In this document: in pieces, positions 50,254 through 56,658 of the stretch | How positions within the stretch are numbered: the stretch's first letter is position 1 | How the letters are laid out: each line of letters opens with the position of its first letter | DNA from: a virus | Virus record (IMG/VR): IMGVR_UViG_3300008108_000072 | Location: 1-59,419 of that record | Strand: one strand, 5' to 3' | Length of the DNA stretch: 59,419 nucleotides | Program-made: the position numbers and the translations under genes | Notes under the pieces: generated by a model | Database searches by the model: none | The model's input: the letters and a program-made list of their open reading frames with translations, nothing else | Told to the model about the DNA's origin: nothing

Positions 50254-50375
50254 GATTTGCCATTTACTGTAACGTAATAATTATAACACATACTTGAACG
50301 GTTGAGAAGCTCCTCTTGGTGTAGAGTGTAACCAGCCACACCAAGAGCAAACAAAACAAAAATAACTGATTTCAT
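50250..50375 (-). CDS. 41-aa membrane/secreted peptide coupled to the halogenase
   Basis: ATG at 50375, preceded by GAGG and itself inside the stop of the zinc-ribbon gene (ATGA). TGA at 50250 overlaps the halogenase start (ATGA). Sequence opening: MKSVIFVLFALGVAGYTLHQ, then polar EELLNRSS and YNYYVTVNGKS. Basic start plus an 11-13-residue hydrophobic core looks like a signal anchor. A TATAAT (minus strand, 50280-50285) inside it could start halogenase transcription. No family recognised. Confidence 0.62.
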   Translation of the reverse strand: MKSVIFVLFALGVAGYTLHQEELLNRSSMCYNYYVTVNGKS

Positions 50376-50581
50376 CCCATACCTCGGGGGAATTCATGTT
50401 TACAATCAGGACACAACCAATGATTGATTCTATCCTCACCAAGAAACTCAATGCCAATCACACGAGAGTAGAAATAAGGCGGAGAATAATGCTGTCGATA
50501 CTCTTTGGGGATGGGTTTATCCACCCAGTTTGCCCCACATTCGGGACAGTTCCGCATCTTAGTGATATTTGTGTACTTCAT
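50372..50581 (-). CDS. Zinc-ribbon protein, 69 aa
   Basis: Two CxxC pairs (CPEC at residues 12-15, CPDC at 57-60) frame a 41-residue middle with aromatic residues, which is a zinc-ribbon layout. M9 (MRNCPECGANW) is an alternative start. Phage zinc ribbons of this size often bind nucleic acid or polymerase. It overlaps the 41-aa peptide gene by ATGA. Confidence 0.72.
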   Translation of the reverse strand: MKYTNITKMRNCPECGANWVDKPIPKEYRQHYSPPYFYSRVIGIEFLGEDRINHWLCPDCKHEFPRGMG

Positions 50582-50701
50582 TCACATAAACTCCATCATG
50601 TAATAGTCTACAGTTACCTCAAGTTCCGCAGCTTTCTCCTCAATGGCTTGATCGAATGCGGAATCAATCTCAAATTGGTCGTGTTCCTGTTGTTCAGTCA
50701 T
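50582..50701 (-). CDS. Small acidic peptide, 39 aa
   Basis: Start taken at the ATG at 50701, giving MTEQQEHDQFEIDSAFDQAI and ending VDYYMMEFM. The longer frame would overlap the next gene badly. Acidic and helical. The start overlaps the upstream gene by 8 bp, and the stop abuts the zinc-ribbon gene. Confidence 0.55.
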   Translation of the reverse strand: MTEQQEHDQFEIDSAFDQAIEEKAAELEVTVDYYMMEFM

Positions 50702-50867
50702 TGGTTTCAAGTGCTTCCCAAGCAGTAAATAGTTTAGCATAGAGTTCGTTTCCGTCAATCTTTGTGTGATTTTCAAGATGAACCTGGATGTGTTGGTTGA
50801 GATACTGGAGAGCAGAGACAAGATAGTTAAGCTCTCCAGAATTGAGACGTACAAAATCCTCAGGCAT
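50694..50867 (-). CDS. Helical hypothetical, 57 aa
   Basis: ATG at 50867 (MPEDFVRLNSGELNYLVSAL), with helix QYLNQHIQVHLENHTK and end LFTAWEALETND. Mid-operon, overlapping both neighbours by 8 bp. No domain. Confidence 0.62.
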   Translation of the reverse strand: MPEDFVRLNSGELNYLVSALQYLNQHIQVHLENHTKIDGNELYAKLFTAWEALETND

Positions 50868-51051
50868 CGTAGCCAGCATAGCGGAGCATGGCTCGTCGGG
50901 CATCATAGGCAGTGAACTCATTAGGGTAGACTCCAAGGCAGTGGCGAGTCTCACGATCAATGATCTCCCACTTGCTCGTACCAATCCTAGCACGAACGAT
51001 CATGGGGTTGTCAATGCCCAGGGGATAAGGCTTTTTGGTGGTCATGCTCAT
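50860..51051 (-). CDS. Cyanophage hypothetical, 63 aa
   Basis: ATG at 51051, coupled by ATGA to the gene before. It reads MSMTTKKPYPLGIDNPMIVR, then ARIGTSKWEIIDRETRHC and NEFTAYDARRAMLRYAGYDA. It looks like a short beta sheet followed by a helix. Function unknown. Confidence 0.66.
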   Translation of the reverse strand: MSMTTKKPYPLGIDNPMIVRARIGTSKWEIIDRETRHCLGVYPNEFTAYDARRAMLRYAGYDA

Positions 51052-51224
51052 TGGATTTTACCCTCGCTAATGTCGTTGATAATGAATCGAAGTTTGTCAA
51101 TAGTCTCTTGATCAACATAATTGTCGATCATCGTGTCTGTGTTGTAGCAGTCTACAATAAGCTTAGCAGCATCGTAGACAGCAGCAACAGCTTCGTCACG
51201 GGTTTCAAATTGAAAGTTGCTCAT
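51048..51224 (-). CDS. Cyanophage hypothetical, 58 aa
   Basis: ATG at 51224 chosen because it lies 26 bp after the -10 of the dyad promoter. It reads MSNFQFETRDEAVAAVYDAA, then helices. First gene of the unit that continues to the halogenase (six coupled genes to 50250). Confidence 0.64.
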   Translation of the reverse strand: MSNFQFETRDEAVAAVYDAAKLIVDCYNTDTMIDNYVDQETIDKLRFIINDISEGKIQ

Positions 51225-51249
51225 GAGGTGTTCTCTTGAGTACCCCCAT

Positions 51250-51306
51250 ATTATGGCATCCCTTCGTGGGCATGTCAAGGGGTGTGTGCCAGTTTCAAGA
51301 CAGTAA
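51250..51306 (-). promoter_or_regulatory. Dyad promoter for the halogenase-containing operon
   Basis: -10 CATAAT (51250-51255), 17-bp spacer, -35 TTGACA (51273-51278), dyad TTACTG-N8-CTGGCA on the minus strand (51287-51306). The dyad overlaps the stop of the 591-aa gene. The operon runs 51224 to 48643. Confidence 0.78.
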
Positions 51307-53070
51307 CAGGTGAGGTGCCGAATCGTAGGCTGCTTGTGGTACGTTCTTCAACTCTGCTGTAATAGCACTCTTGATTGTAGTAATTCCTTCAGAATAATCG
51401 TATATCTTGTAACCTTTCTTACTGATCACACCATATATGGTCAAGAATATACGTTGTTTGAGATATGTTTGATAACTCTTGCCACCAATAAAAGTAAACC
51501 ACGCCAGCTGAGCATGTACATAGTGAGCTTCTATTCTATCATCTGTCTCTTGTTTAGTTGCTGGTCTAGTGATTTGTATTTTATCCTTATCTTTAGGTCC
51601 TTTCTTGTTTGGATTGGGTATCATGTCTTTCATAGTGAAACTAGCAAACTCATCTGATATTTTGATGGATGGGCTTATCTGTTTCCTCACGAGATTGATT
51701 AAACAAACCTGATATGCTATGTGAGATTGCTGTCTACCATTTTCTTCATCATACAAAGCAAAAAAGTCTTTTAAGTTTTTGGATTGCTTAACAGTATATA
51801 ATATCTTCTTCGTTACTAATTCACCTGTTGCTTTCATGTAAAGTTGTTTCAACTTAGGCGAGAATGTTTTTGTGTCTACATTACCAGTTTCTTTCCCAGT
51901 TAACACATACTTAAATGCTCTCATTCTCATGTTGACTAGTTTTCTTATTACAGTAGAATACTCACTGTATTGTTCATAGAAATGTTCAAATGTTGATACA
52001 CCACCGCCACCAGTCCATGGAGGACCTTGATGCCCAACTTGAACAAAACCATTCCAGCCAGCACCATATCCTTGAGCAAGGAATACAATCTTGTAATTAA
52101 TATCACTCATTGGCTCAGCATCTCTACCAAATACTTTCTGTGCTGCCACTTTATATCTAAATGTCACAGGCAACTCCCATGTCAATACTTTAGGAGACAC
52201 TTTAAACTGACCGTATTCTATTTTGATTAGATTTTCAATTAATGATTTTAGTTGTTGTGGTGTAGATGAAAGAGCCAGAACCATAAACTTAGTATATGGA
52301 TCAATATAATCAGATACTTCTTTCTTTACTCTCTGTGTTCCAATAATGTTTATGTATTTCTTTTGTTCAATTGTGCCAGGTAGTTTTAATGATACTGGCA
52401 CTAGTGATCTAGTATTAGATGAAGAATAAAAGTATCTGTTTAAAATTGTTCTGTATGTGTGACGATTCAAACAATAGTTCTTTAATATAGTAGCATCGTC
52501 AGCATTTATTATATTTGTGTTGATGTCATTCAATATTTCAGTTTTTTTATTTTTGTTGACAATAAACACATCAAAGCTAGCAAGCATGTCCAGTTTAAAT
52601 GATAATCCAAACACATCTTTAATTCTATTCAAAGCAGCATCTTTGACAGTCATTGTAAAACTATCAGTCTGATCTAAAAATTCATAGATTGACCAGTTCT
52701 GTCCAATAACCTGAGAATCATATAAAGTTAATGCTACATCGTATACTTTTTGTACCGTAGAGTTAGCTGTAATCTTATTGTCTTTCTTGCTATATTTTGT
52801 TTTGAATTCATTAATCGTTTTTCTAAACGGAAATGATTTGCCTAGATTATGCCTGTATGATAGTAAATTTAAGTTTCCGAGACCAAGAGTTCTCCTATCA
52901 TTAATTGGTAAGAAAAGCTGATAGAATTTCTCTTGATGTTCTTTGTACAGAGCATAATCTGTGGGAGACAACGGGCGAGTGTTGTTCCAATTTATTGGAT
53001 TAGAGGCAAAATGAGCAAATGCCAAACACTGGACAAATTCTTTGGTGTTTCCTGTGTTACCTTTTGCCAT
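51295..53070 (-). CDS. Large protein of unknown family, 591 aa
   Basis: It begins MAKGNTGNTKEFVQCLAFAH and is soluble, basic and mixed alpha/beta. A Gly-rich spot (GHQGPPWTGGGGVSTFEHFY, near residues 353-372) and a Lys-rich loop (PNPNKKGPKDKDKIQ, near 485-499) stand out. No transmembrane helix or known catalytic motif. The N-terminal 'NTG-T-KE' style recalls some phage injected or structural proteins, but I cannot name a family. It is the largest unassigned non-structural gene here and lies directly upstream of the halogenase operon promoter. Confidence 0.8.
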   Translation of the reverse strand: MAKGNTGNTKEFVQCLAFAHFASNPINWNNTRPLSPTDYALYKEHQEKFYQLFLPINDRRTLGLGNLNLLSYRHNLGKSFPFRKTINEFKTKYSKKDNKITANSTVQKVYDVALTLYDSQVIGQNWSIYEFLDQTDSFTMTVKDAALNRIKDVFGLSFKLDMLASFDVFIVNKNKKTEILNDINTNIINADDATILKNYCLNRHTYRTILNRYFYSSSNTRSLVPVSLKLPGTIEQKKYINIIGTQRVKKEVSDYIDPYTKFMVLALSSTPQQLKSLIENLIKIEYGQFKVSPKVLTWELPVTFRYKVAAQKVFGRDAEPMSDINYKIVFLAQGYGAGWNGFVQVGHQGPPWTGGGGVSTFEHFYEQYSEYSTVIRKLVNMRMRAFKYVLTGKETGNVDTKTFSPKLKQLYMKATGELVTKKILYTVKQSKNLKDFFALYDEENGRQQSHIAYQVCLINLVRKQISPSIKISDEFASFTMKDMIPNPNKKGPKDKDKIQITRPATKQETDDRIEAHYVHAQLAWFTFIGGKSYQTYLKQRIFLTIYGVISKKGYKIYDYSEGITTIKSAITAELKNVPQAAYDSAPHLLLS

Positions 53071-53086
53071 GGGTCATAGTTTTTAA

Positions 53087-53248
53087 CTATTTAGATTTAC
53101 GCTTTGGCTTCTTCTGTTTTTCTCTATGTTTTTTCAGTGCCTCAATAGCTTGCTCATCTGTCTTGTGATCGCTGAGCTGCTGTCCATTGTATATTAAAAC
53201 AAAACGGTCCCCCCAGGGGACCGTAGCATATCCATCTTTAGTTATCAT
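53087..53248 (-). CDS. Small basic hypothetical, 53 aa, with an internal terminator-like hairpin
   Basis: ATG at 53248, TAG at 53087. It reads MITKDGYATVPWGDRFVLIY, then NGQQLSDHKTDEQAIEAL, and a basic tail KKPKRKSK. It overlaps the previous gene by 11 bp. A terminator-like hairpin (53204-53224) lies in codons 9-15, so transcription may be attenuated here. Confidence 0.62.
   Translation of the reverse strand: MITKDGYATVPWGDRFVLIYNGQQLSDHKTDEQAIEALKKHREKQKKPKRKSK
53204..53224 (-). terminator. Terminator-like hairpin inside the 53-aa ORF
   Basis: Minus strand ACGGTCCCC, loop TGG, GGGGACCGT (perfect 9-bp arms), followed by TTTTGTTTTAA. It lies 14 bp past the stop at 53238, so it can end that transcript although it falls inside the next ORF. 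Confidence 0.7.
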
Positions 53249-53405
53249 ATCCTAGTCTCTCTCTACAGTATTTAAACCGTTCCCATTCCTCGTCAGTGAA
53301 GTTATCACTAGCATATGGGATGCCCACTACATAAGCACAGAATTTGTTGATCTGTTCAGATTGATTGCTGGAAGCAATAATAGCACTGGCGAGGAGTTCA
53401 ATCAT
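53238..53405 (-). CDS. Small hypothetical, 55 aa
   Basis: ATG at 53405, TAA at 53238. It reads MIELLASAIIASSNQSEQIN, then FCAYVVGIPYASDNFTDEEW and ERFKYCRERLGYDN. It overlaps the next ORF start by 11 bp and follows the SPFH C-terminal gene after 2 bp. No domain recognised. Confidence 0.62.
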   Translation of the reverse strand: MIELLASAIIASSNQSEQINKFCAYVVGIPYASDNFTDEEWERFKYCRERLGYDN

Positions 53406-53407
53406 AA

Positions 53408-53860
53408 TCACTTACCGTCGAAACCACCTGGCAGGATGTCCATCTTAGCACCGTTCACGATAATCATCTTTTGGATGCTACCATTCTTCATTGCTTCACG
53501 GAGAATCTCATTACGCTGATACTCAAGATAGGACGGAGTGATAGTCGAAGCAAGAGATTTGTTCTCGTTCGATTTCAGTTCAGCAGTACGGTTCTTCACA
53601 ATCTGTTCCTTCTCAGCAGATTGAGCAGTCACCACACGGTTCACAGCAGCAACCAGATCCTCGGGAAGATCTGCTTTCACAACAACCACAGATTCAATAT
53701 CAATCTTGCCGCCCAGGTTGTTCTTATCCAGAGCAAGAATCAGATTCTGTTTGATGGTATCCTGAATCTTATCCAGACTGCTGTTCACATCCAGAGCAGG
53801 ATATTCGTCAACCGATTGGTTCACAGCAGAAGTAATCAGACGCTTGATGAAACTTGCCAT
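53408..53860 (-). CDS. SPFH/prohibitin-like C-terminal half, 150 aa
   Basis: It begins MASFIKRLITSAVNQSVDEY, which matches the middle of SPFH domains (RxxIxxAVxxVxxxY), and continues VKADLPEDLVAAVNRVVTAQ (typical P-ExL-x-A-I...Q) into a charged coiled coil (AEKEQIVKNRTAELKSNENK). The first third of the SPFH domain is missing because it is in the preceding ORF. It starts one base inside that stop (TGATG). Confidence 0.7.
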   Translation of the reverse strand: MASFIKRLITSAVNQSVDEYPALDVNSSLDKIQDTIKQNLILALDKNNLGGKIDIESVVVVKADLPEDLVAAVNRVVTAQSAEKEQIVKNRTAELKSNENKSLASTITPSYLEYQRNEILREAMKNGSIQKMIIVNGAKMDILPGGFDGK

Positions 53861-54147
53861 CAGTTCAATCTGACCATTCTCACTTCCATATCTTTCATAA
53901 TGGTGTTGTCTTTGGTCTTCGGAGTCAGGTTATCCGATTGAACAGTGATCTTACGAGTGTTGAAGACTTTGATAGAACCGAAACCATCGTATTTAATACC
54001 AGGAGTCAGCACTTCATTCTTCACCTGACCATCAAATCCCACGTAGAGACCATTCTCACCAGTGTTGATGGTGGTGAATTGACCAGCAGTGAGCACGAGA
54101 GCGAGCAGAACACCGCCAGCACCAAGAACAATTTTGCCAGTAGACAT
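53860..54147 (-). CDS. SPFH/prohibitin-like N-terminal half, 95 aa
   Basis: A membrane anchor (KIVLGAGGVLLALVLTAGQF, residues 5-24) is followed by the SPFH opening (INTGENGLYVGFDGQVKNEV, LTPGIKYDG, VFNTRKITVQSDNLTPKTKD). It breaks off at MKDMEVRMVRLN and stop. Relative to normal SPFH proteins a stretch of about 25-40 residues between the two halves is absent. Cyanophages often encode an intact prohibitin-like protein. The upstream small membrane gene and the coupled downstream half suggest one membrane complex. Confidence 0.7.
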   Translation of the reverse strand: MSTGKIVLGAGGVLLALVLTAGQFTTINTGENGLYVGFDGQVKNEVLTPGIKYDGFGSIKVFNTRKITVQSDNLTPKTKDNTIMKDMEVRMVRLN

Positions 54148-54174
54148 AGTTAGTTAGGGAGTAAAGAACAAGAA

Positions 54175-54336
54175 TTAGTCAGAAGTAACACCAGCGTAAA
54201 TCAACGCTACTGCTACGATGAGAAGAAGAACGAGGGGCAGCATCTTCATAAAGAACAATACTGGAATGCCCCTCGACAATAGAATCAGCAGGATAAGAAA
54301 TACACCTGCTCCAGTACCAAGAATACGAGCAATCAT
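54175..54336 (-). CDS. Small membrane protein with two helices, 53 aa
   Basis: ATG at 54336, TAA at 54175. Two hydrophobic helices (GAGVFLILLILL and MLPLVLLLIVAVALIYAGV) separated by SRGIPVLFFMK. It precedes the split SPFH genes and could act with them at the membrane. Function unknown. Confidence 0.62.
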   Translation of the reverse strand: MIARILGTGAGVFLILLILLSRGIPVLFFMKMLPLVLLLIVAVALIYAGVTSD

Positions 54337-54342
54337 TTTACA

Positions 54343-54756
54343 TCAGGGAGTAATCCAATCATAACCATCAGGTTGTTTAACAGTCTCATACCCATCATAT
54401 TCATCAATACGATAAGGACCAGAGACTTCTTTGATAGCAAGTTTAGCACAAGAACCGTCTGCTTTCTCTCCCAGTTCTTCTACAACTTGAACAAGAATGG
54501 GGTCGTGACGGGAAACATTATGATCATACCAAGTTTGTTTTGAATATCTTTCGTTGAAGTCCTTACGTTCATCTTGGGTCATCAATCGCCATTCTTTTTG
54601 GACTACACGTTCTTCAGGTGGAACCAACCAAACATTGAATCCCCACGAAGAATTTTCAATCCAAACTTGTTGACCTTTGATTTCCCAGTAACGCTCACAC
54701 GCTTCACGGGACAGACCGAACCCACCGTAGCAGGCATTATATACTACTTTAATCAC
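54343..54756 (-). CDS. Phage-conserved hypothetical, 137 aa
   Basis: It begins MIKVVYNACYGGFGLSREAC, an opening I know from many marine phages, and has NSSWGFNVWLVPPEERVVQK and DHNVSRHDPILVQVVEELG. It is a compact alpha/beta protein with two conserved Cys near the start. The start overlaps the upstream gene by ATGA. Function unknown. Confidence 0.75.
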   Translation of the reverse strand: MIKVVYNACYGGFGLSREACERYWEIKGQQVWIENSSWGFNVWLVPPEERVVQKEWRLMTQDERKDFNERYSKQTWYDHNVSRHDPILVQVVEELGEKADGSCAKLAIKEVSGPYRIDEYDGYETVKQPDGYDWITP

Positions 54757-55022
54757 AGTGCTGCTACCTCTTCCATAATGATTTCTACATCACGCTCATC
54801 ACGATGACCAAGAACATCCTCAGTGATGGGAGTATCATAGCACAGTTCAAAGTCATCTTCATTTCCTTTGATGACTGCTACCTCATACAGATCATGGGCA
54901 TAACCATATGATCCAGGGAATCGTACCACACTCACACCATAACCATTGGGGAAAAAGTGTTTTGCTTGAACCCCGTCAGTAGTATAGTGTGGATGGGGTT
55001 GAAAGTCAAGATCAGTGAATTT
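54753..55022 (-). CDS. Cyanophage hypothetical, 89 aa
   Basis: ATG at 55022 (MKFTDLDFQPHPHYTTDGVQ), then FPNGYGVSVVRFPGSYGYAH and an acidic tail RDVEIIMEEVAAL. It overlaps the upstream gene by 11 bp. A sigma70-type promoter sequence lies within its first codons. Confidence 0.68.
   Translation of the reverse strand, partial: KFTDLDFQPHPHYTTDGVQAKHFFPNGYGVSVVRFPGSYGYAHDLYEVAVIKGNEDDFELCYDTPITEDVLGHRDERDVEIIMEEVAAL
54981..55009 (-). promoter_or_regulatory. Sigma70-type promoter inside a gene
   Basis: -10 TATACT (54981-54986), 17-bp spacer, -35 TTGACT (55004-55009), within codons 5-14 of the 89-aa gene. It would drive the genes from 54756 onwards, including the split SPFH pair. Confidence 0.5.
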
Positions 55023-55296
55023 CATCGGATTTAAAGCGATCGGACCAGGCAGTGTTGAAGCGTTCACGAAGATTCTCAATCATAGTGTAGCGTTGAACAA
55101 TCTCACTGTCCATAGGAAGATCATAAATTCCATAAGGACAAGCAAAATTCATCGTTTCAACTGCTTGAAGTAGTACATCACAAATCATTTGATGCTCAGC
55201 ATATGTCAATGTAATGTTGAGATCATTCCGATCAATGTGAAGATCATCGTTTGTATCTTCAACGATGAGTTGATTGATTACAGGGAGCGAAATCAT
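55012..55296 (-). CDS. Cyanophage hypothetical, 94 aa
   Basis: It reads MISLPVINQLIVEDTNDDLH, then LTYAEHQMICDVLLQAVETM and YTMIENLRERFNTAWSDRFK. A short strand is followed by helices. It follows the 52-aa gene after 2 bp. Function unknown. Confidence 0.68.
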   Translation of the reverse strand: MISLPVINQLIVEDTNDDLHIDRNDLNITLTYAEHQMICDVLLQAVETMNFACPYGIYDLPMDSEIVQRYTMIENLRERFNTAWSDRFKSDEIH

Positions 55297-55298
55297 AA

Positions 55299-55457
55299 TC
55301 AGAAAGCAATCTCGTCGAGAGTGGGCATAGGACCAGCAGATACAGTTTCAGTACACTCTGCTGTCACAGTATCGCCAGCAATAGCATCAAGAATGCTCAG
55401 AATTTGTTCGCCATTGGAACCCTTACGGAGCATGGAGATCAGAAGTTGCTTGCTCAT
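55299..55457 (-). CDS. Small hypothetical, 52 aa
   Basis: ATG at 55457 (MSKQLLISMLRKGSNGEQIL, then SILDAIAGDTVTAECTETVS, ending TLDEIAF). The longer upstream frame would overlap the preceding gene. Similar short proteins ending 'PTLDEIxF' occur in cyanophages. Function unknown. Confidence 0.62.
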   Translation of the reverse strand: MSKQLLISMLRKGSNGEQILSILDAIAGDTVTAECTETVSAGPMPTLDEIAF

Positions 55458-55482
55458 GGTAATAAAATAATAAGGTTTACAA

Positions 55483-55644
55483 TTAGTCTTCGATAGGGAA
55501 CAGTTGCCAAGTGTCAGGGCGAATGCCCATCTCTTCACAACGAACCTCGTAGGCAATACGCTGGAGCAGACGGAGATCCATGTCTAGCACCGCTTTACGG
55601 ATGGTGTGACGGATCTGGGCGTCTTGGGTGGTGTCAGTAACCAT
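55483..55644 (-). CDS. Small hypothetical, 53 aa
   Basis: ATG at 55644, TAA at 55483. It reads MVTDTTQDAQIRHTIRKAVL, then DMDLRLLQRIAYEVRCEE and ends RPDTWQLFPIED. It follows the dyad promoter at 55668-55725 by 24 bp and begins the unit that runs to 53238. Confidence 0.64.
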   Translation of the reverse strand: MVTDTTQDAQIRHTIRKAVLDMDLRLLQRIAYEVRCEEMGIRPDTWQLFPIED

Positions 55645-55667
55645 GTCGGTTGCTTGAGTACCTACTC

Positions 55668-55725
55668 ATTATAGGGGTGAAACCACCCCGATGTGGGGTG
55701 GTGTGTGCCAGTTGTCAGACTGCCA
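55668..55725 (-). promoter_or_regulatory. Dyad promoter with a hairpin in place of the -35
   Basis: -10 TATAAT (55668-55673). The -35 position reads CCACAT. Perfect 8-bp hairpin ACCACCCC-N5-GGGGTGGT at 55682-55702. Dyad TGGCAG-N8-CTGGCA on the minus strand (55706-55725). Confidence 0.68.
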
Positions 55726-56128
55726 GTGCTGCCGAAGGAATCTCGGCAATGGTGGGCATAGTGTTCTCTTCGAACTGGTGACGATCATAGCAGATCCACT
55801 CATCATCGAGCGTGAAGATGTAAGCATACTCTTCGCCATCTGCCAAGTAGTCATACTTGTTGGCATCGAGGCGAGGGGGGCAATCCTCACCACGCTGAGA
55901 GTAGTAGTTAGGACCATACTCAGATGGCTTGCCATTGTGATCCATGGGCAGCTCAGTCCAGCAACAGCTCATGTCACCACCATCAATCAGCTCAGCCGCC
56001 TTCTCACGGCTGTTGTAGTGGGTCTTGAGGATACGACCCAGCCACTCGGGATAGCCATCCCAGTGGTGATACACCGAAAGGATCGACTCGTCGGGAAGCA
56101 TGATGCCGATTCGTGAGCGGGTTGCCAT
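55715..56128 (-). CDS. Phage-conserved hypothetical, 137 aa
   Basis: It opens MATRSRIGIMLPDESILSVY, then HHWDGYPEWLGRILKTHYNS and REKAAELIDGGDMS. The 'ATRSRIGI...S-Y-HWDGYP..G..L..HY' pattern is shared by many phages. The C-terminus (TLDDEWICYDRHQF) is also typical. Function unknown; the His, Trp and Asp cluster hints at a binding or catalytic site. It has its own dyad promoter. Confidence 0.8.
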   Translation of the reverse strand: MATRSRIGIMLPDESILSVYHHWDGYPEWLGRILKTHYNSREKAAELIDGGDMSCCWTELPMDHNGKPSEYGPNYYSQRGEDCPPRLDANKYDYLADGEEYAYIFTLDDEWICYDRHQFEENTMPTIAEIPSAALAV

Positions 56129-56152
56129 GTGGTCTCCGTTGTTGACTCACTT

Positions 56153-56209
56153 AATATAGGGCAAAACAAAGGGGGCGTCAAGCCCCCTGTGCCACTTGCT
56201 CAACTGTCA
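56153..56209 (-). promoter_or_regulatory. Dyad promoter for the 137-aa gene
   Basis: -10 TATATT (56153-56158), 17-bp spacer, -35 TTGACG (56176-56181), dyad TGACAG-N8-GTGGCA on the minus strand (56190-56209), touching the stop of the upstream gene. Confidence 0.82.
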
Positions 56210-56371
56210 CCCACCATTCTCTCGGATGCTTCTCACAAGATACGCTGTAAATTGTTCCATTTTTTCAGGTGATACTGACTGGGGAAGATCATGAATGGCA
56301 TTTCTCAGAGCAACCATTTCGCTCCATTCTTCATTGTTGAGATTGCTATTTGGTTGTTTTGGGAGAGTCAT
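56207..56371 (-). CDS. Small hypothetical, 54 aa
   Basis: ATG at 56371 (MTLPKQPNSNLNNEEWSEMV), helical, ending YLVRSIRENGG. The stop lies inside the dyad of the next promoter. Function unknown. Confidence 0.62.
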   Translation of the reverse strand: MTLPKQPNSNLNNEEWSEMVALRNAIHDLPQSVSPEKMEQFTAYLVRSIRENGG

Positions 56372-56439
56372 AGATACCTCGTTTGTCAGCATTTCAACAC
56401 ATTATACATGTATTTAACCAAAATATGTTATTTGTGTAG

Positions 56440-56658
56440 TTATGTGAAAGGACCAAACATTCCTTTATCACCATTCATACGCTCTTCCATCTTATCGATG
56501 AACTCATCAATCTTCATCAGTTGATCAATATCACCAATCATAGCAGAAATAGTTTTACATACCAGGGGTCGTTCCTGTCGAGCAGCATATGCTAGGGCAT
56601 TACGAAGCGATGCTTCGGCTTCTTTTAAACTGGTAGCTACAGATTCAGATAGTGCCAT
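56440..56658 (-). CDS. Helical hypothetical, 72 aa
   Basis: It reads MALSESVATSLKEAEASLRN, then ALAYAARQERPLVCKTISAM and an acidic helix IDEFIDKMEERMNGD. The start overlaps the upstream stop (TAATG). Probably a small helical bundle. Function unknown. Confidence 0.65.
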   Translation of the reverse strand: MALSESVATSLKEAEASLRNALAYAARQERPLVCKTISAMIGDIDQLMKIDEFIDKMEERMNGDKGMFGPFT

